Positions 42,195 to 51,560 of a stretch of DNA of 64,000 nucleotides are shown here, piece by piece. The stretch's first letter is position 1. The number at the start of each line of letters is the position of its first letter. The stretch is taken from NCBI RefSeq assembly GCF_018885265.1, contig NZ_CP076538.1, forward strand, positions 5,182,001 through 5,246,000, written 5' to 3'. Made by a program: the position numbers and the translations under genes. The notes under the pieces were generated by a model. It was not told where the DNA came from, ran no database searches, and saw only the letters and a list, made by a program, of their open reading frames with translations. Source of the DNA: Amycolatopsis aidingensis (GTDB taxonomy: Bacteria; Actinomycetota; Actinomycetes; Mycobacteriales; Pseudonocardiaceae).

Positions 42195-45100
42195 ACGAGT
42201 CAGTACAGCCGGAACCAGGCGCCGAGCCGGTGGCGATCATCGGCATGGCCTGCCGCGTGCCCGGCGCGGGCGACGTGGCGCGGTTCTGGGACAACCTGGT
42301 CGAGGGTGTCGAGTCGCTGACCCCGCTGAGCCGGGAGCGGATGGCCGCGGCAGGCGCGACCGAGGCGGAGCTTGCCGATCCGAACCTGGTGGCCTCGGCC
42401 TTCGTGCTGGAGGACGCGGACCTTTTCGACGCCGGGCTGTTCGGGATGACCCCGAGGGAGGCCGAGGTCACCGACCCGCAGCACCGGGTGTTCCTCGAGC
42501 TGTGCCACGGCGCGCTGGAGGACGCGGGTTACGACCCGGCCCGCTACCCGGGAGACATCGGCCTCTACGCGGGCCGCGGCACCGAGCGCTACCGCTGGGA
42601 ACATGTGCACCGCAACCGGGAACTGCTGGCCACCACCCCCTCGATGGCCATCGGTATCGGCAATCTCTCGGACAACGTCACCACGCTGGTCTCCTACAAG
42701 CTCGACCTGCGCGGGCCCAGCGTCGGGCTGTTCACCGCCTGCTCCACCTCACTGGTCGCAGTGCACCTCGCCACCGAGGCGGTACGCGCAGGCGAATGCG
42801 ATATGGCGCTGGCAGGTGGGATGAACATCGAGTTCCCGCAGGACCGGGGTCAGGTGCACCAGGAGGGCGGGGTCACCTCCGCCGACGGGCATGTGCGTTC
42901 CTTCGACGCGGGCGCGACCGGCACCATGTGGGGCTCCGGCGGCGGCGCGGTGCTGGTCAAGCGGCTGGCCGACGCGCGCCGCGACGGTGACCACGTGCAT
43001 GCCGTGCTGCTCGGCAACTCGATCAACAACGACGGCGCGGGCAAGGTCGGGTTCGCCGCGCCCAGCGTGGACGGGCAGGCCGCCGCCATCGCCGACGCGC
43101 TCGCCGTGGCCGGGGTCGACCCGCGCACGATCGGCTACGTCGAGGCACACGGCACCGCGACCCCGCTGGGCGACCCGATCGAACTGACCGCGCTGACCAG
43201 CGTCTACGGGCACGGCACCGAGGAGCGCGGGTGGTGCGGGATCGGCTCGGTGAAGTCCAACATCGGCCATCTCAGCCAGGGAGCCGGGGTGGTCGGGCTG
43301 ATCAAGACGGCGCTGGCGCTGGAACACGGCCTGATCCCGCCGAGCCTGCACTACGAGCGGCCGAACCCGGGCATCGACTTCGCGGCGAGCCCGTTCTACG
43401 TCAACGCCACGCTGTCCAAATGGGAACGTAACGGCCACCCGCGCCGGGCCGCGGTGTCCTCCTTCGGCATCGGCGGTACCAACGCGCACGTCATCCTGGA
43501 GGAGGCACCCGAGCGCGATCCCGCCGCGGAGACCGCGGGACCGCAACTGCTGCGCCTTTCGGCGCGGGACGAGGCCGCGCTGTCCGCGGCCGCGGACCGG
43601 CTGGCCGGGCATATCGAGGGCCACCCCGAGCTGCGCCTTGCCGATGTCGCGCACACCCTGCGGGTGGGCAGGGCCGAGTACGGGCACCGCGCGTTCGTGG
43701 TCGCCGACACCCCGGCCGCTGCCGCGGCCGCGCTGCGGGATCCCAAGCGCCGCGACGCCTCCGCCGCCACGGCAGGTACCCCGGTACTCGCCTGGCTGCT
43801 GACCGGGCAGGGGGCACAGTTCGGCGGCATGGGTGCCACCCTGTACCAGCGGGAGCCGGTGTTCACCGAGGCCGTCGACGAGTGCGCCGCCGTGCTCGCC
43901 GGGGAGCTGGGCGAGGACATCCGGCCGGTGCTGTTCACCCCGGAGGCCGGGCAGCGGCCGCGGCTCTCCGGCACCGAGCTGGCCCAGCCCGCGCTGTTCA
44001 CCGTGGAGTACGCGCTGGCCCGGCTGTGGCAGTCCTGGCAGGTCCAGCCGGACACCATGATCGGCCACTCCGTCGGCGAGTACGTCGCGGCCACCCTGGC
44101 CGGGGTGTTCGAACTGCCGGACGCGCTCCGGCTGGTGGCGACAAGGGGCAGGCTGATGGGTGCCATGCCACCGGGGGTGATGGCCGCGGTGTCCCTCGCC
44201 GAGTCCGAAGTCGCCCCGCTGCTGCCGGATGGGCTCGCGATCGCCACGGTGAACGGGCCGGGCACCTGTGTGGTCTCCGGGGAGGCGGAGCTGGTGGAGG
44301 AGTTCACCGCGGGGCTGGCCGAGAAGTTCGGCAAGAAGGCAGGGGTGAAGCGGCTGCGGACCTCGCATGCCTTCCATTCCCCGATGATGGAGCCGATGCT
44401 GGCGGAGTTCGCCGACGCGGTGGCCGCGGTGCCCCGGCACGCTCCCCGGCTGCCCTTCTTCTCGGGGGTTTCCGGGGAACCGATCACCGCGGACCAGGCG
44501 GTCGATCCCGGCTACTGGGCCGCGCAGGTACGCCGGACCGTGCGGTTCGGGGACTGCGTGGCGCGGCTGCTCGCCGACGGTCCTGCCCTGTTCCTGGAAT
44601 GTGGCCCGGGAAGGCAGCTGGCCGGGCTGGTGCGGATGCAGACCCGCGGCCAGGGCCTGCCCGCGGTGCCCAGCCTGCCGGGTCCCGCCGACAAGCTGGG
44701 CGAGATCGAGACCCTTTGCACCGCGGCAGGAAAACTCTGGGCGGCGGGGATCGCGGTGCAGCCACCGGCGCGGGGACGGCGGGTGCCGCTGCCCGGCTAC
44801 CCCTACCAGCGCAGCCGGTACTGGGTAGATCCCGACCCCGGCGGCGAACCCGAGCGGGCGCGACCCGCTCCCAGCGATGCGCGGCTGCCATTGGAGCGCT
44901 GGTTCACCGTGCCGAGCTGGCGCCAGCTGCCCCCGGCCACCACCGGGCCAGCACCCTCATCCTGCGTGGTGTTCACCGCCGATCCGCTCGGTTCCGCCGT
45001 CGCCGAGCGGCTGCGGGCGGCGGGTACGACGGTGACCGAGGTCAGCCAGGGTACCGAGTTCGCGCGCACCGGAACCGGGTACACGATCCGGCCGGAGGAA

Positions 45101-47560
45101 GCCGCGGACTATGCCGCGCTGCTGGCGGAGCTGGAAGGGCCACCGGAGCGGATCGTGCACGCCTGGGCGCTGGCGGGCGAGCCAGCCGGACCGGACCTCG
45201 GGGCCACCATGGCCGCCCAGACCACCGGCCTGTTCAGCCTGGTGCTGCTGGTGCGGGCGCTGGCCGAGGCCGGTCTGACCGGGGCGCTCGACGTGGTCAC
45301 CACGGGCACCCAGCAGGTCGTCGGCGCGGACCTGACCAGGCCGGAGCACGCGACCGTGGCCGGGGTGGTCCGCTCGGCCGGGTTCGACGTGCCCGGCCTG
45401 GTGCCGCGGCAGCTCGACTGCGCCGCGGACACCGGCGCGGGCGAGGTGGTCACCGCGCTCGGCTCTACCGGGGAAGAGAATCTGCTCGCACTGCGCAACG
45501 GTCGTTTGTGGACGGTCGGCTTCGACCAGGCCGTCCTGCCCGATCCCGGTCCCAGTGCCGGGCCGCTGCCGAGGGAAGGCGGCGTGTACCTGATCACCGG
45601 CGGACTCGGCGGACTCGGCCTGACCATAGCCGAGCGGCTGGCGGCGCAGGGGGCGGTGCGGCTGGTGCTCACCTCCCGCTCCGGCCTGCCGGCACGTTCG
45701 CGCTGGGAGGAGACGCTGCGCGCGGAGGGGCCACGCGGTCGTGCGGGCCGGGCCATCCTGGCCGTCCGCCGGATGGAGGCCGCGGGCGCCGAGGTGCTGC
45801 CCGCCGCCGTGAACGTCTCCGATGTGGATGGGCTGCGCGGGCTGCGTGCCGAGGTGCTGGACACCTTCGGCAGGCTGGACGGCATCGTGCACGCGGCCGG
45901 CATCGCGGGCGGCGGGCTGATCGAGACCAGGCAGCTCGCGGATATGCGTGCCGTGCTCGCCCCCAAGGTGGCGGGCACGCTGGCGCTGCGCACGGTGTTC
46001 GGCGCCGAGGAACTGGATTTCGTCGCGCTGTTCTCCTCGGTGACCGGCACCGCCGGCGGGCTGGGCGAAACCGACTACTGCGCGGCGAACGCCTTCCTGG
46101 ACGCCTACGCGCAGAGCACGCACGGCTGGCCGGCGCCGGTGCGCTCGCTCGGCTGGGCCGGCTGGCTGGAAGTCGGGATGCTCGCCGACCTGCTCGGCGC
46201 AGGGACCCCGGCCGGAGCGGGTGGTGAACCGATCGAGCATCCACTGCTCACCGAGGTGGGGGTGGCCGCGGACGGCACCGCGTCCGGCCGCGGCACCCTC
46301 AGCCCGGGCACCCACTGGGCCCTGGACGAGCACCGCATCGACGGGATGCCGGTGCTGCCGGGAACCGCCCAGCTGGAGGCGATCCGGGCCACCGCGGAAG
46401 CCACGCTGCCCCGGCCCGGCGAGACACGGGTGCTGGAGCTGTCCGAGGTGCTGTTCCTCGAGCCCTTCGGTGTCCCGGAAGGGAGCGTGGCCGAGTTCGA
46501 GGTGACCCTGCGGCCGGGCACCGGCGGTTCGGCGGAGGCCGCCCTGCGCGGTGGCGGCACCACCTACTGCCGGGCCACGGTGTCCTGGGTGGCCGCGCCG
46601 CCGGGCGAGCGGGTGGACCTTGCGGCCGTGCGCGCCCGCTGCCCGGCCCGGCCCGACCTGGTGGCAGGCAGCGGGCAACCGGAGGGCGCGCTGGTGCGCT
46701 ACGGGGCACGCTGGGACAACATCCGCGAGGTGTGGCGCTCGGAGACCGAGCAGCTGACCCTGCTCGAGGTCCCGGCGGAGCTGCGCGAGGACGCCGCATG
46801 GGGCCTCTCCCCCGCGGTGCTGGACCAGGCGACCTACGTGTTCGACGGTTCGGGCGGCGGCGCGCTGCCGATGGGGTACGGCCGGGTGCTGGTCCGGGAC
46901 CGGATGCCGGACCGGGTATGGGTGTACCGGCGGCTGGAGCCGCGCGAGGCGGGACAGGACATCCGCACCGACAGCTTCACCGTGCTCGCCGAGGACGGGA
47001 CGGAACTGGTCGCGGTGACCGAGTTCATGCTGCGCCGGATGGAAGGCGCCCCGCGGCCGCCGGGGCCGGGACCCGTCGATGCCGGGCAGCGGTGGATCGA
47101 GCCGACCGAGGGGGCCGAAGCTTTCCTGCGCGCGATGACCGCCGGGATCGGCGGGCACGTGGTGATCACCCCGAGATCGCTGGACTGGGTGCTGGACCAG
47201 GTGTGCAAGGACGCCGAGCAGGCCACCGGCGGAACCGGCACCGGCGCTGTCCCCGGCGGGGACGGGCAGGTGAGCGCGGGCGAGGACGTGGTCGCCGGGA
47301 TCTGGCGATCCGTGCTCGGGGTGCCGCGGGTAAGTCCGGAGGACGACTTCTTCGAGCTGGGCGGGAACTCGCTGGTCGCCGTACAGCTCATCGCGCAGAT
47401 CCGGGAGGCGACCGGGGTCCGACTCCCCCTGCGGTCGGTGTTCGACACCCCCACCGTCGCCGAGATGGCCGCGACCGTCGCCGAGCTCAAGGCGCGCCAG
47501 GAACCCGAGCCGGAGCCGGAGCAGCCCACGATCCCCCGGCTGGCAAGGCGCACGGACTGA
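42191..47560 (+). CDS. Type I PKS, KS-AT-KR-DH-ACP
   Basis: A 1789-aa one-module PKS. KS ~12-440: Cys184 in TACSTS, His in EAHGTAT, His in SNIGHLS. AT ~530-830: GHSVGEY and HAFH, pointing to malonyl-CoA. A KR structural part and KR core ~1130-1310 (YLITGGLGGLG; Tyr in DYCAAN); the LDD fingerprint of B-type KRs is absent. A DH-like double hotdog follows at ~1350-1610 with HRIDGMPVLP (catalytic His), so DH lies after KR, the reverse of the usual order. ACP ~1695-1765 (FFELGGNSL), then TIPRLARR. One ketide unit would be added and reduced, probably to an alkene. Starts inside the upstream stop. Confidence 0.9.
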   Translation: MNESVQPEPGAEPVAIIGMACRVPGAGDVARFWDNLVEGVESLTPLSRERMAAAGATEAELADPNLVASAFVLEDADLFDAGLFGMTPREAEVTDPQHRVFLELCHGALEDAGYDPARYPGDIGLYAGRGTERYRWEHVHRNRELLATTPSMAIGIGNLSDNVTTLVSYKLDLRGPSVGLFTACSTSLVAVHLATEAVRAGECDMALAGGMNIEFPQDRGQVHQEGGVTSADGHVRSFDAGATGTMWGSGGGAVLVKRLADARRDGDHVHAVLLGNSINNDGAGKVGFAAPSVDGQAAAIADALAVAGVDPRTIGYVEAHGTATPLGDPIELTALTSVYGHGTEERGWCGIGSVKSNIGHLSQGAGVVGLIKTALALEHGLIPPSLHYERPNPGIDFAASPFYVNATLSKWERNGHPRRAAVSSFGIGGTNAHVILEEAPERDPAAETAGPQLLRLSARDEAALSAAADRLAGHIEGHPELRLADVAHTLRVGRAEYGHRAFVVADTPAAAAAALRDPKRRDASAATAGTPVLAWLLTGQGAQFGGMGATLYQREPVFTEAVDECAAVLAGELGEDIRPVLFTPEAGQRPRLSGTELAQPALFTVEYALARLWQSWQVQPDTMIGHSVGEYVAATLAGVFELPDALRLVATRGRLMGAMPPGVMAAVSLAESEVAPLLPDGLAIATVNGPGTCVVSGEAELVEEFTAGLAEKFGKKAGVKRLRTSHAFHSPMMEPMLAEFADAVAAVPRHAPRLPFFSGVSGEPITADQAVDPGYWAAQVRRTVRFGDCVARLLADGPALFLECGPGRQLAGLVRMQTRGQGLPAVPSLPGPADKLGEIETLCTAAGKLWAAGIAVQPPARGRRVPLPGYPYQRSRYWVDPDPGGEPERARPAPSDARLPLERWFTVPSWRQLPPATTGPAPSSCVVFTADPLGSAVAERLRAAGTTVTEVSQGTEFARTGTGYTIRPEEAADYAALLAELEGPPERIVHAWALAGEPAGPDLGATMAAQTTGLFSLVLLVRALAEAGLTGALDVVTTGTQQVVGADLTRPEHATVAGVVRSAGFDVPGLVPRQLDCAADTGAGEVVTALGSTGEENLLALRNGRLWTVGFDQAVLPDPGPSAGPLPREGGVYLITGGLGGLGLTIAERLAAQGAVRLVLTSRSGLPARSRWEETLRAEGPRGRAGRAILAVRRMEAAGAEVLPAAVNVSDVDGLRGLRAEVLDTFGRLDGIVHAAGIAGGGLIETRQLADMRAVLAPKVAGTLALRTVFGAEELDFVALFSSVTGTAGGLGETDYCAANAFLDAYAQSTHGWPAPVRSLGWAGWLEVGMLADLLGAGTPAGAGGEPIEHPLLTEVGVAADGTASGRGTLSPGTHWALDEHRIDGMPVLPGTAQLEAIRATAEATLPRPGETRVLELSEVLFLEPFGVPEGSVAEFEVTLRPGTGGSAEAALRGGGTTYCRATVSWVAAPPGERVDLAAVRARCPARPDLVAGSGQPEGALVRYGARWDNIREVWRSETEQLTLLEVPAELREDAAWGLSPAVLDQATYVFDGSGGGALPMGYGRVLVRDRMPDRVWVYRRLEPREAGQDIRTDSFTVLAEDGTELVAVTEFMLRRMEGAPRPPGPGPVDAGQRWIEPTEGAEAFLRAMTAGIGGHVVITPRSLDWVLDQVCKDAEQATGGTGTGAVPGGDGQVSAGEDVVAGIWRSVLGVPRVSPEDDFFELGGNSLVAVQLIAQIREATGVRLPLRSVFDTPTVAEMAATVAELKARQEPEPEPEQPTIPRLARRTD

Positions 47561-47565
47561 TGCGG

Positions 47566-47703
47566 CCGTCCGGGAACAGCCAACGCGTGCATGTAGCGGG
47601 CAAACGCGTGCATGCAGGCGGCAAACACACCGGCCCGCGCGCGTTTGCCGCCCACGCGCATGCGTTTGCCGCCCACGCGCATGCGTTTGCCGTTCGCGTA
47701 CGG
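47566..47703. repeat. 21-bp repeat array B in inverted arrangement
   Basis: Three 21-bp units in minus orientation (47566, 47587, 47608) and three in plus orientation (47641, 47662, 47683), around a 12-bp GC-rich centre (47629-47640). The units at 47641 and 47662 are identical; core gtttgccgcccacgcgca. The whole forms a large imperfect palindrome of ~138 bp filling the only sizeable gap inside the NRPS-PKS operon, right after the PKS stop. Same unit as array A at 25601-25722. Confidence 0.88.
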
Positions 47704-47716
47704 GATGGGAGGAACC

Positions 47717-49024
47717 GTGACGATCACTGAGGCGTTCGAGGCGTCCTTCGCGGGCGCCGTGGACGAACTCGCGTTCGCCTACCGGGAGGTGCCGTTCTAC
47801 GGGCCGCACCTGGATGCGGCGGGGGTGCGGCCCGCGCAGGTGCGCAGCCCGGCCGACTTCCGCCGGGTTCCGGCGACCACCAAGGCCGACTACCGGCGCA
47901 ACTTCCCCGCCGGGGTACTGGTGCGCGGTACGAAGCTGGCCGACGAGTTCGTCTTCCGTAGCCGTAGCTCGGGGACCACCGGGGAACGCCTGGTCACCCT
48001 GGCACACACCTTCACCCTCGCCGAGCGGCAGCTGCGCACGACGGCGGTGCATCCGGGGATGCTGGCGGTGTTCGCCGGGGCACGCGAGCAGCGGGTGTGC
48101 CGCTACGCCCCGCCTGCCTGCTCCGATGTAGAGTGCGCGACCCCGTTCACCACCCCGGAGACCAGGACCCTGCCGGACGGCACACTGGTGCTCCCGGTCG
48201 CGCACGACCTGCTGGCCACCGGGCCGGAGCTGGTGGGGCAGGCCATCCGCGAGCTGACCGAGCACCGCCCGCACTGGTTGTACGCCGATCCGGCGCACCT
48301 GGCCTTCCTGCTGGACGCGATGCGCGAGCGTGGCCTGCCGCCACCGGAGGCCGCCGGGGTGGTGCTGGCCTACAACCTGGCCACCGGTGCGGCGCTGCGC
48401 CGGATCCGGGACCACCTGCCGGCCGGCACGGTAGTCGTCGAGGTCGCCTCCATGTCCGAGCTGGGCTGGCTCGGCATGACCTGCCCGGACGGCTTCCTGC
48501 ACCTGAACACCGAGAGCTTCTACCTCGAGTTGCTGCGGTACGGCACGGACCACCCCGCGGGTCCCGGCGAGCTGGCCGAGCTGTACGCGACCAGCATCGG
48601 CGACCAGCTCAGCCCGCACATCCGTTACCGCACCGGGGACGGCTACGTGCTGCTGGAAGGCACCTGCCGGTGCGGGAACGCAGCGCCGCGGGTGGTCCAT
48701 CACGGCCGGTGCGCGGACTACCTCGAGGTGGCCGGCGAGGTCGTGCTGACCCCGCGCATCCTGGACGAGCTGGTCGGTCCAGCCGAGTGGCTCACCTTCT
48801 ACAAGCTGACCCACCGGGAGTCCGGCCCGCTGCTGCTGCGGTACGTCCCGGTTCCGGGCACCGCGCACCGCGAGCACGCCGCGACGCTGGCCGCGGCGAT
48901 CGGCGACCGGACCGGCAGGGAGGTCGCCGTCAGCGCGGTCGACTACATCGAGTCCGAACGCTCCGGCAAGCTGTTCGGCTGCGTCCGTGCCGTGCACAGC
49001 GGCGAATCGGGGGTTCCAGTATGA
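47717..49024 (+). CDS. PaaK-like acyl-CoA ligase/adenylating enzyme
   Basis: A 435-aa member of the phenylacetate-CoA ligase family of the ANL superfamily: phosphate-binding loop SRSSGTTGERL, a YRTGD-like motif (IRYRTGDGYVLL) and the CRCGNAAPRV segment. The family activates aryl acids as acyl adenylates and transfers them to CoA or a carrier protein. GTG 47717 sits behind gggaggaacc; the open frame upstream is repeat sequence. Its neighbours (kynurenine monooxygenase, PCP2 at 38610 without A domain) make an aromatic acid a plausible substrate; this is inference. The stop overlaps the next start. Confidence 0.82.
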   Translation: MTITEAFEASFAGAVDELAFAYREVPFYGPHLDAAGVRPAQVRSPADFRRVPATTKADYRRNFPAGVLVRGTKLADEFVFRSRSSGTTGERLVTLAHTFTLAERQLRTTAVHPGMLAVFAGAREQRVCRYAPPACSDVECATPFTTPETRTLPDGTLVLPVAHDLLATGPELVGQAIRELTEHRPHWLYADPAHLAFLLDAMRERGLPPPEAAGVVLAYNLATGAALRRIRDHLPAGTVVVEVASMSELGWLGMTCPDGFLHLNTESFYLELLRYGTDHPAGPGELAELYATSIGDQLSPHIRYRTGDGYVLLEGTCRCGNAAPRVVHHGRCADYLEVAGEVVLTPRILDELVGPAEWLTFYKLTHRESGPLLLRYVPVPGTAHREHAATLAAAIGDRTGREVAVSAVDYIESERSGKLFGCVRAVHSGESGVPV

Positions 49025-50223
49025 CAATCCGTGATGTCCGTCCCGACTTCCCGGTTCTGGCAAGGGAAATGGACGGAAACAAGCTGACCTATCTGGACAG
49101 TGCGGCCACCACGCTGAAACCGCGCCAGGTGATCGAGGCGACGACCCGCTACTACACCGAGGTGAGCGCGAACATCCACCGTGGCAAGCACATGCTGTCG
49201 GAGGAGGCGTCCGACGCCTACGAGCTGTGCCGCACCAGGGTTGCGGCCTTCCTCGGCATCAGGGCCGCGGAGGTGGTGTTCACCGCGAACACCACGCAAG
49301 CGCTGAACCTGGTGGCGACCGGGCTGGACCTCGATCCGGGGGACCTGGTGCTGGTCAGCCGGGACGCGCACCACTCGCTGCAACTACCGCTGCGCGCGCG
49401 GGCCACGGTGGACTGGATCCCGACCGATGTCACCGGGGCCGTCGATCTCGAGGCATACGCCAGGAAGCTGGAACGGCGGCCCGCGCTGGTGGCGATCACG
49501 CACTGCTCGAACGTGACCGGCCGGTACGCTCCTGCCGCGGAGATGGCCGCGCTCGCAAGGGAACACGGTGCGCTCACCCTGCTGGATGCCGCCCAGTCGG
49601 TGCCGCACCGGCCGGTGCGCGTGCCCGAGCTCGGGGTGGACGCGATCGCCTTCTCCGCGCACAAGATGCTCGGCCCCACCGGGATCGGCGTGCTCACCGT
49701 CGGCCCGGCACTCGCCGACCGGCTGCGGCCCGCGCTGCTCGGCGGTGGCGTTGTGGACTGGGTGGACACCAGTGGCTGGGTGCTGCGCCGCCCGCCGCAC
49801 CGGTTCGAGGCGGGCACCCCGCATATCGCGGGGGCCTACGGCCTGCGGGCCGCGGTGGACTACCTCGACGACCTCGGCATGCCCGCGGTGGCCGAGCACG
49901 ATGCCTGGCTGGCCGGGGTGCTGCACACCGAGGCGACCAAGCGGGACTACCTCAGCGTGCTCGCCCCCGGTCCGGGCGAACGCAGCGCCACCCTGTCGGT
50001 GGCCGTTCGGGACATCCCCGACCTCACCGAGGTGGCTCGGTCCCTTTCGGACGGTTACGGGGTGATGTGCCGCAGCGGGCACCTCTGCGCGCAACCGCTG
50101 GTGGCCGAGGCGGCCGGATCGGCCGTGCTACGGCTCTCCGCCCAGGTCTACAACACCGCCGAGGACATCCGCACCGCCTTCACCGCGCTAGACGAGCTGC
50201 AACCACTGCTGGCGGGTGCGTGA
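49021..50223 (+). CDS. SufS-like cysteine desulfurase (class V aminotransferase fold)
   Basis: A 400-aa PLP enzyme. PLP Lys215 in FSAHKMLGPTGIG, LDAAQSVPH (PLP Asp/Gln), and Cys356 in CRSGHLCAQPL, the persulfide-forming cysteine of SufS/CsdA enzymes. ANIHRGKHMLSEEA near the N-terminus also fits SufS. All key residues are present, so it should take sulfur from cysteine. Inside a biosynthetic operon it may supply sulfur to the product, or act as C-S or C-N lyase on another substrate. No SufE/SufU partner or sulfur carrier was seen in the window. Overlaps both neighbours (4 bp upstream; 1 bp downstream). Confidence 0.9.
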   Translation: MTIRDVRPDFPVLAREMDGNKLTYLDSAATTLKPRQVIEATTRYYTEVSANIHRGKHMLSEEASDAYELCRTRVAAFLGIRAAEVVFTANTTQALNLVATGLDLDPGDLVLVSRDAHHSLQLPLRARATVDWIPTDVTGAVDLEAYARKLERRPALVAITHCSNVTGRYAPAAEMAALAREHGALTLLDAAQSVPHRPVRVPELGVDAIAFSAHKMLGPTGIGVLTVGPALADRLRPALLGGGVVDWVDTSGWVLRRPPHRFEAGTPHIAGAYGLRAAVDYLDDLGMPAVAEHDAWLAGVLHTEATKRDYLSVLAPGPGERSATLSVAVRDIPDLTEVARSLSDGYGVMCRSGHLCAQPLVAEAAGSAVLRLSAQVYNTAEDIRTAFTALDELQPLLAGA

Positions 50224-51560
50224 TGGCGGCGAACCGACCTGCACTCACCATCATCGGAGCCGGGCTGGCCGGCTCGCTGATGTCCGTTTACGCAGCGCGC
50301 AGAGGTTTCCCGGTCGTGGTGTACGAACGGCGCGGCGACCCGCGGGAGCCCGGGGCGGCGGATACCGGACGGTCCATCAACCTCGGGCTCTCCCAGCGCG
50401 GACTGCGGGCACTGGAGCAGGCCGGGCTGCTGGAGACCATCCGGCCCGCCGCCGCGCCCATGCGTGGCCGGGTCGTGCACCACCACGACGGCAGGCTGTC
50501 CTTCCAGCCCTACGGAACCTCGGCCGAGCAGATCCTGCACTCCGTGCTGCGGCACGACCTGAACGCCGCGCTGATCAACCGGGCCGAGCAGCTCGGCGTC
50601 ACATTCCACTTCGGACAGAAATTGCGAGCACTCGACCTGGAGACCGGCACCGCGCTGGTGGGTGACACCGAGGTGGCCGCCGAGGTGGTCATCGGCGCGG
50701 ACGGGGTGCACTCCGCCGTGCGCGACCAGATCCCGCACTCCAGGACCGGGCGCAAGACACTGGAATGGGGCTACAAGGAGCTGCACATCCCGGCGGGTCC
50801 AGCCGGCGAGCGCCGTACCGACCCGGAAGCGCTGCACGTCTGGCCGGGCGAACGGGGCCTCATCGTCGCACACCCCAATGTGGACACGACGCTCACCGGA
50901 ACGGTGTTCCTCCCGCACGAGGGCCAGGGGAGCTTCGCCACCCTCACCTCCCCGGCCGCGGTACGCGAGTTCTTCGCCGGCCGGTTCCCGGACGCGCTCA
51001 CCCTGATGCCGGACCTGGTCGAGGAGTTCCTCGCCCACCCGGTCGGCAGCCTGCACACCATCCGCACCGCGCCATGGCACGCGGGCGGCAGGGCGGTGCT
51101 GCTCGGCGATGCCGCGCACGCCGTGTACCCGTTCTACGGCCAGGGTATGAACTCATCCTTCGAGGACTGCTCGGTGCTGGACGCCTGCCTCGCCGAGCAC
51201 GGGGCGGACCTGCGCACCGCCTTCGCCGAGTTCCAGCGCCGCCGCAAGCGGCATACCGACGTGCTGGCCGAACTGTCCGAGCGCAACTTCGTCGAGCTGC
51301 GCGACCGGGTCGCCTCCCCGCTGTACGCGCTGCGCAAGAAGGCCGACCTGGTGCTGAACACACTGCTCGGCGAGCGCTGGATGCCGCTCTACACCATGGT
51401 TTCGCACACCACCGTCCCCTACGCCGACGCCCTCGCCACCGCCCGCAGGCAGGACAGGGTGCTCGGCGCGCTCGGTGCCGCCGCGCTACTCGGCGCCGGC
51501 GCGGGCATCCGGGCGGCAAGATCCCGTTCCTTCGTTCGTCGTCGAGGTGCGCAGTGCTGA
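50223..51560 (+). CDS. Kynurenine 3-monooxygenase-type flavoprotein
   Basis: A 445-aa FAD monooxygenase. FAD motif IIGAGLAGSLMSVYAARRG, then GRSINLGLSQRG, the signature of kynurenine 3-monooxygenases, GADGVHSAVR and LLGDAAHAVYPFYGQGMN. The C-terminus carries a hydrophobic stretch (LGALGAAALLGAGAGI) like the membrane tail of the family. It should hydroxylate kynurenine or a related aryl amine ortho to the amine. 3-Hydroxykynurenine leads to 3-hydroxyanthranilate building blocks known from pyrrolobenzodiazepine and actinomycin pathways. No tryptophan dioxygenase or kynureninase is in the window. Start ATG 50223 shares a base with the upstream stop. Confidence 0.88.
   Translation: MAANRPALTIIGAGLAGSLMSVYAARRGFPVVVYERRGDPREPGAADTGRSINLGLSQRGLRALEQAGLLETIRPAAAPMRGRVVHHHDGRLSFQPYGTSAEQILHSVLRHDLNAALINRAEQLGVTFHFGQKLRALDLETGTALVGDTEVAAEVVIGADGVHSAVRDQIPHSRTGRKTLEWGYKELHIPAGPAGERRTDPEALHVWPGERGLIVAHPNVDTTLTGTVFLPHEGQGSFATLTSPAAVREFFAGRFPDALTLMPDLVEEFLAHPVGSLHTIRTAPWHAGGRAVLLGDAAHAVYPFYGQGMNSSFEDCSVLDACLAEHGADLRTAFAEFQRRRKRHTDVLAELSERNFVELRDRVASPLYALRKKADLVLNTLLGERWMPLYTMVSHTTVPYADALATARRQDRVLGALGAAALLGAGAGIRAARSRSFVRRRGAQC

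Noticed and set aside
47612..47716. N-terminal extension of the PaaK-like protein (LPPTRMRLPPTRMRLP)
   Set aside because: Encoded by the 21-bp repeat array; a good ribosome site precedes GTG 47717.
44957..49063. 1368-codon minus-strand frame under the PKS and PaaK-like genes
   Set aside because: Pro/Gly/His-rich antisense shadow; the plus strand carries intact KR, DH, ACP and ligase motifs throughout.
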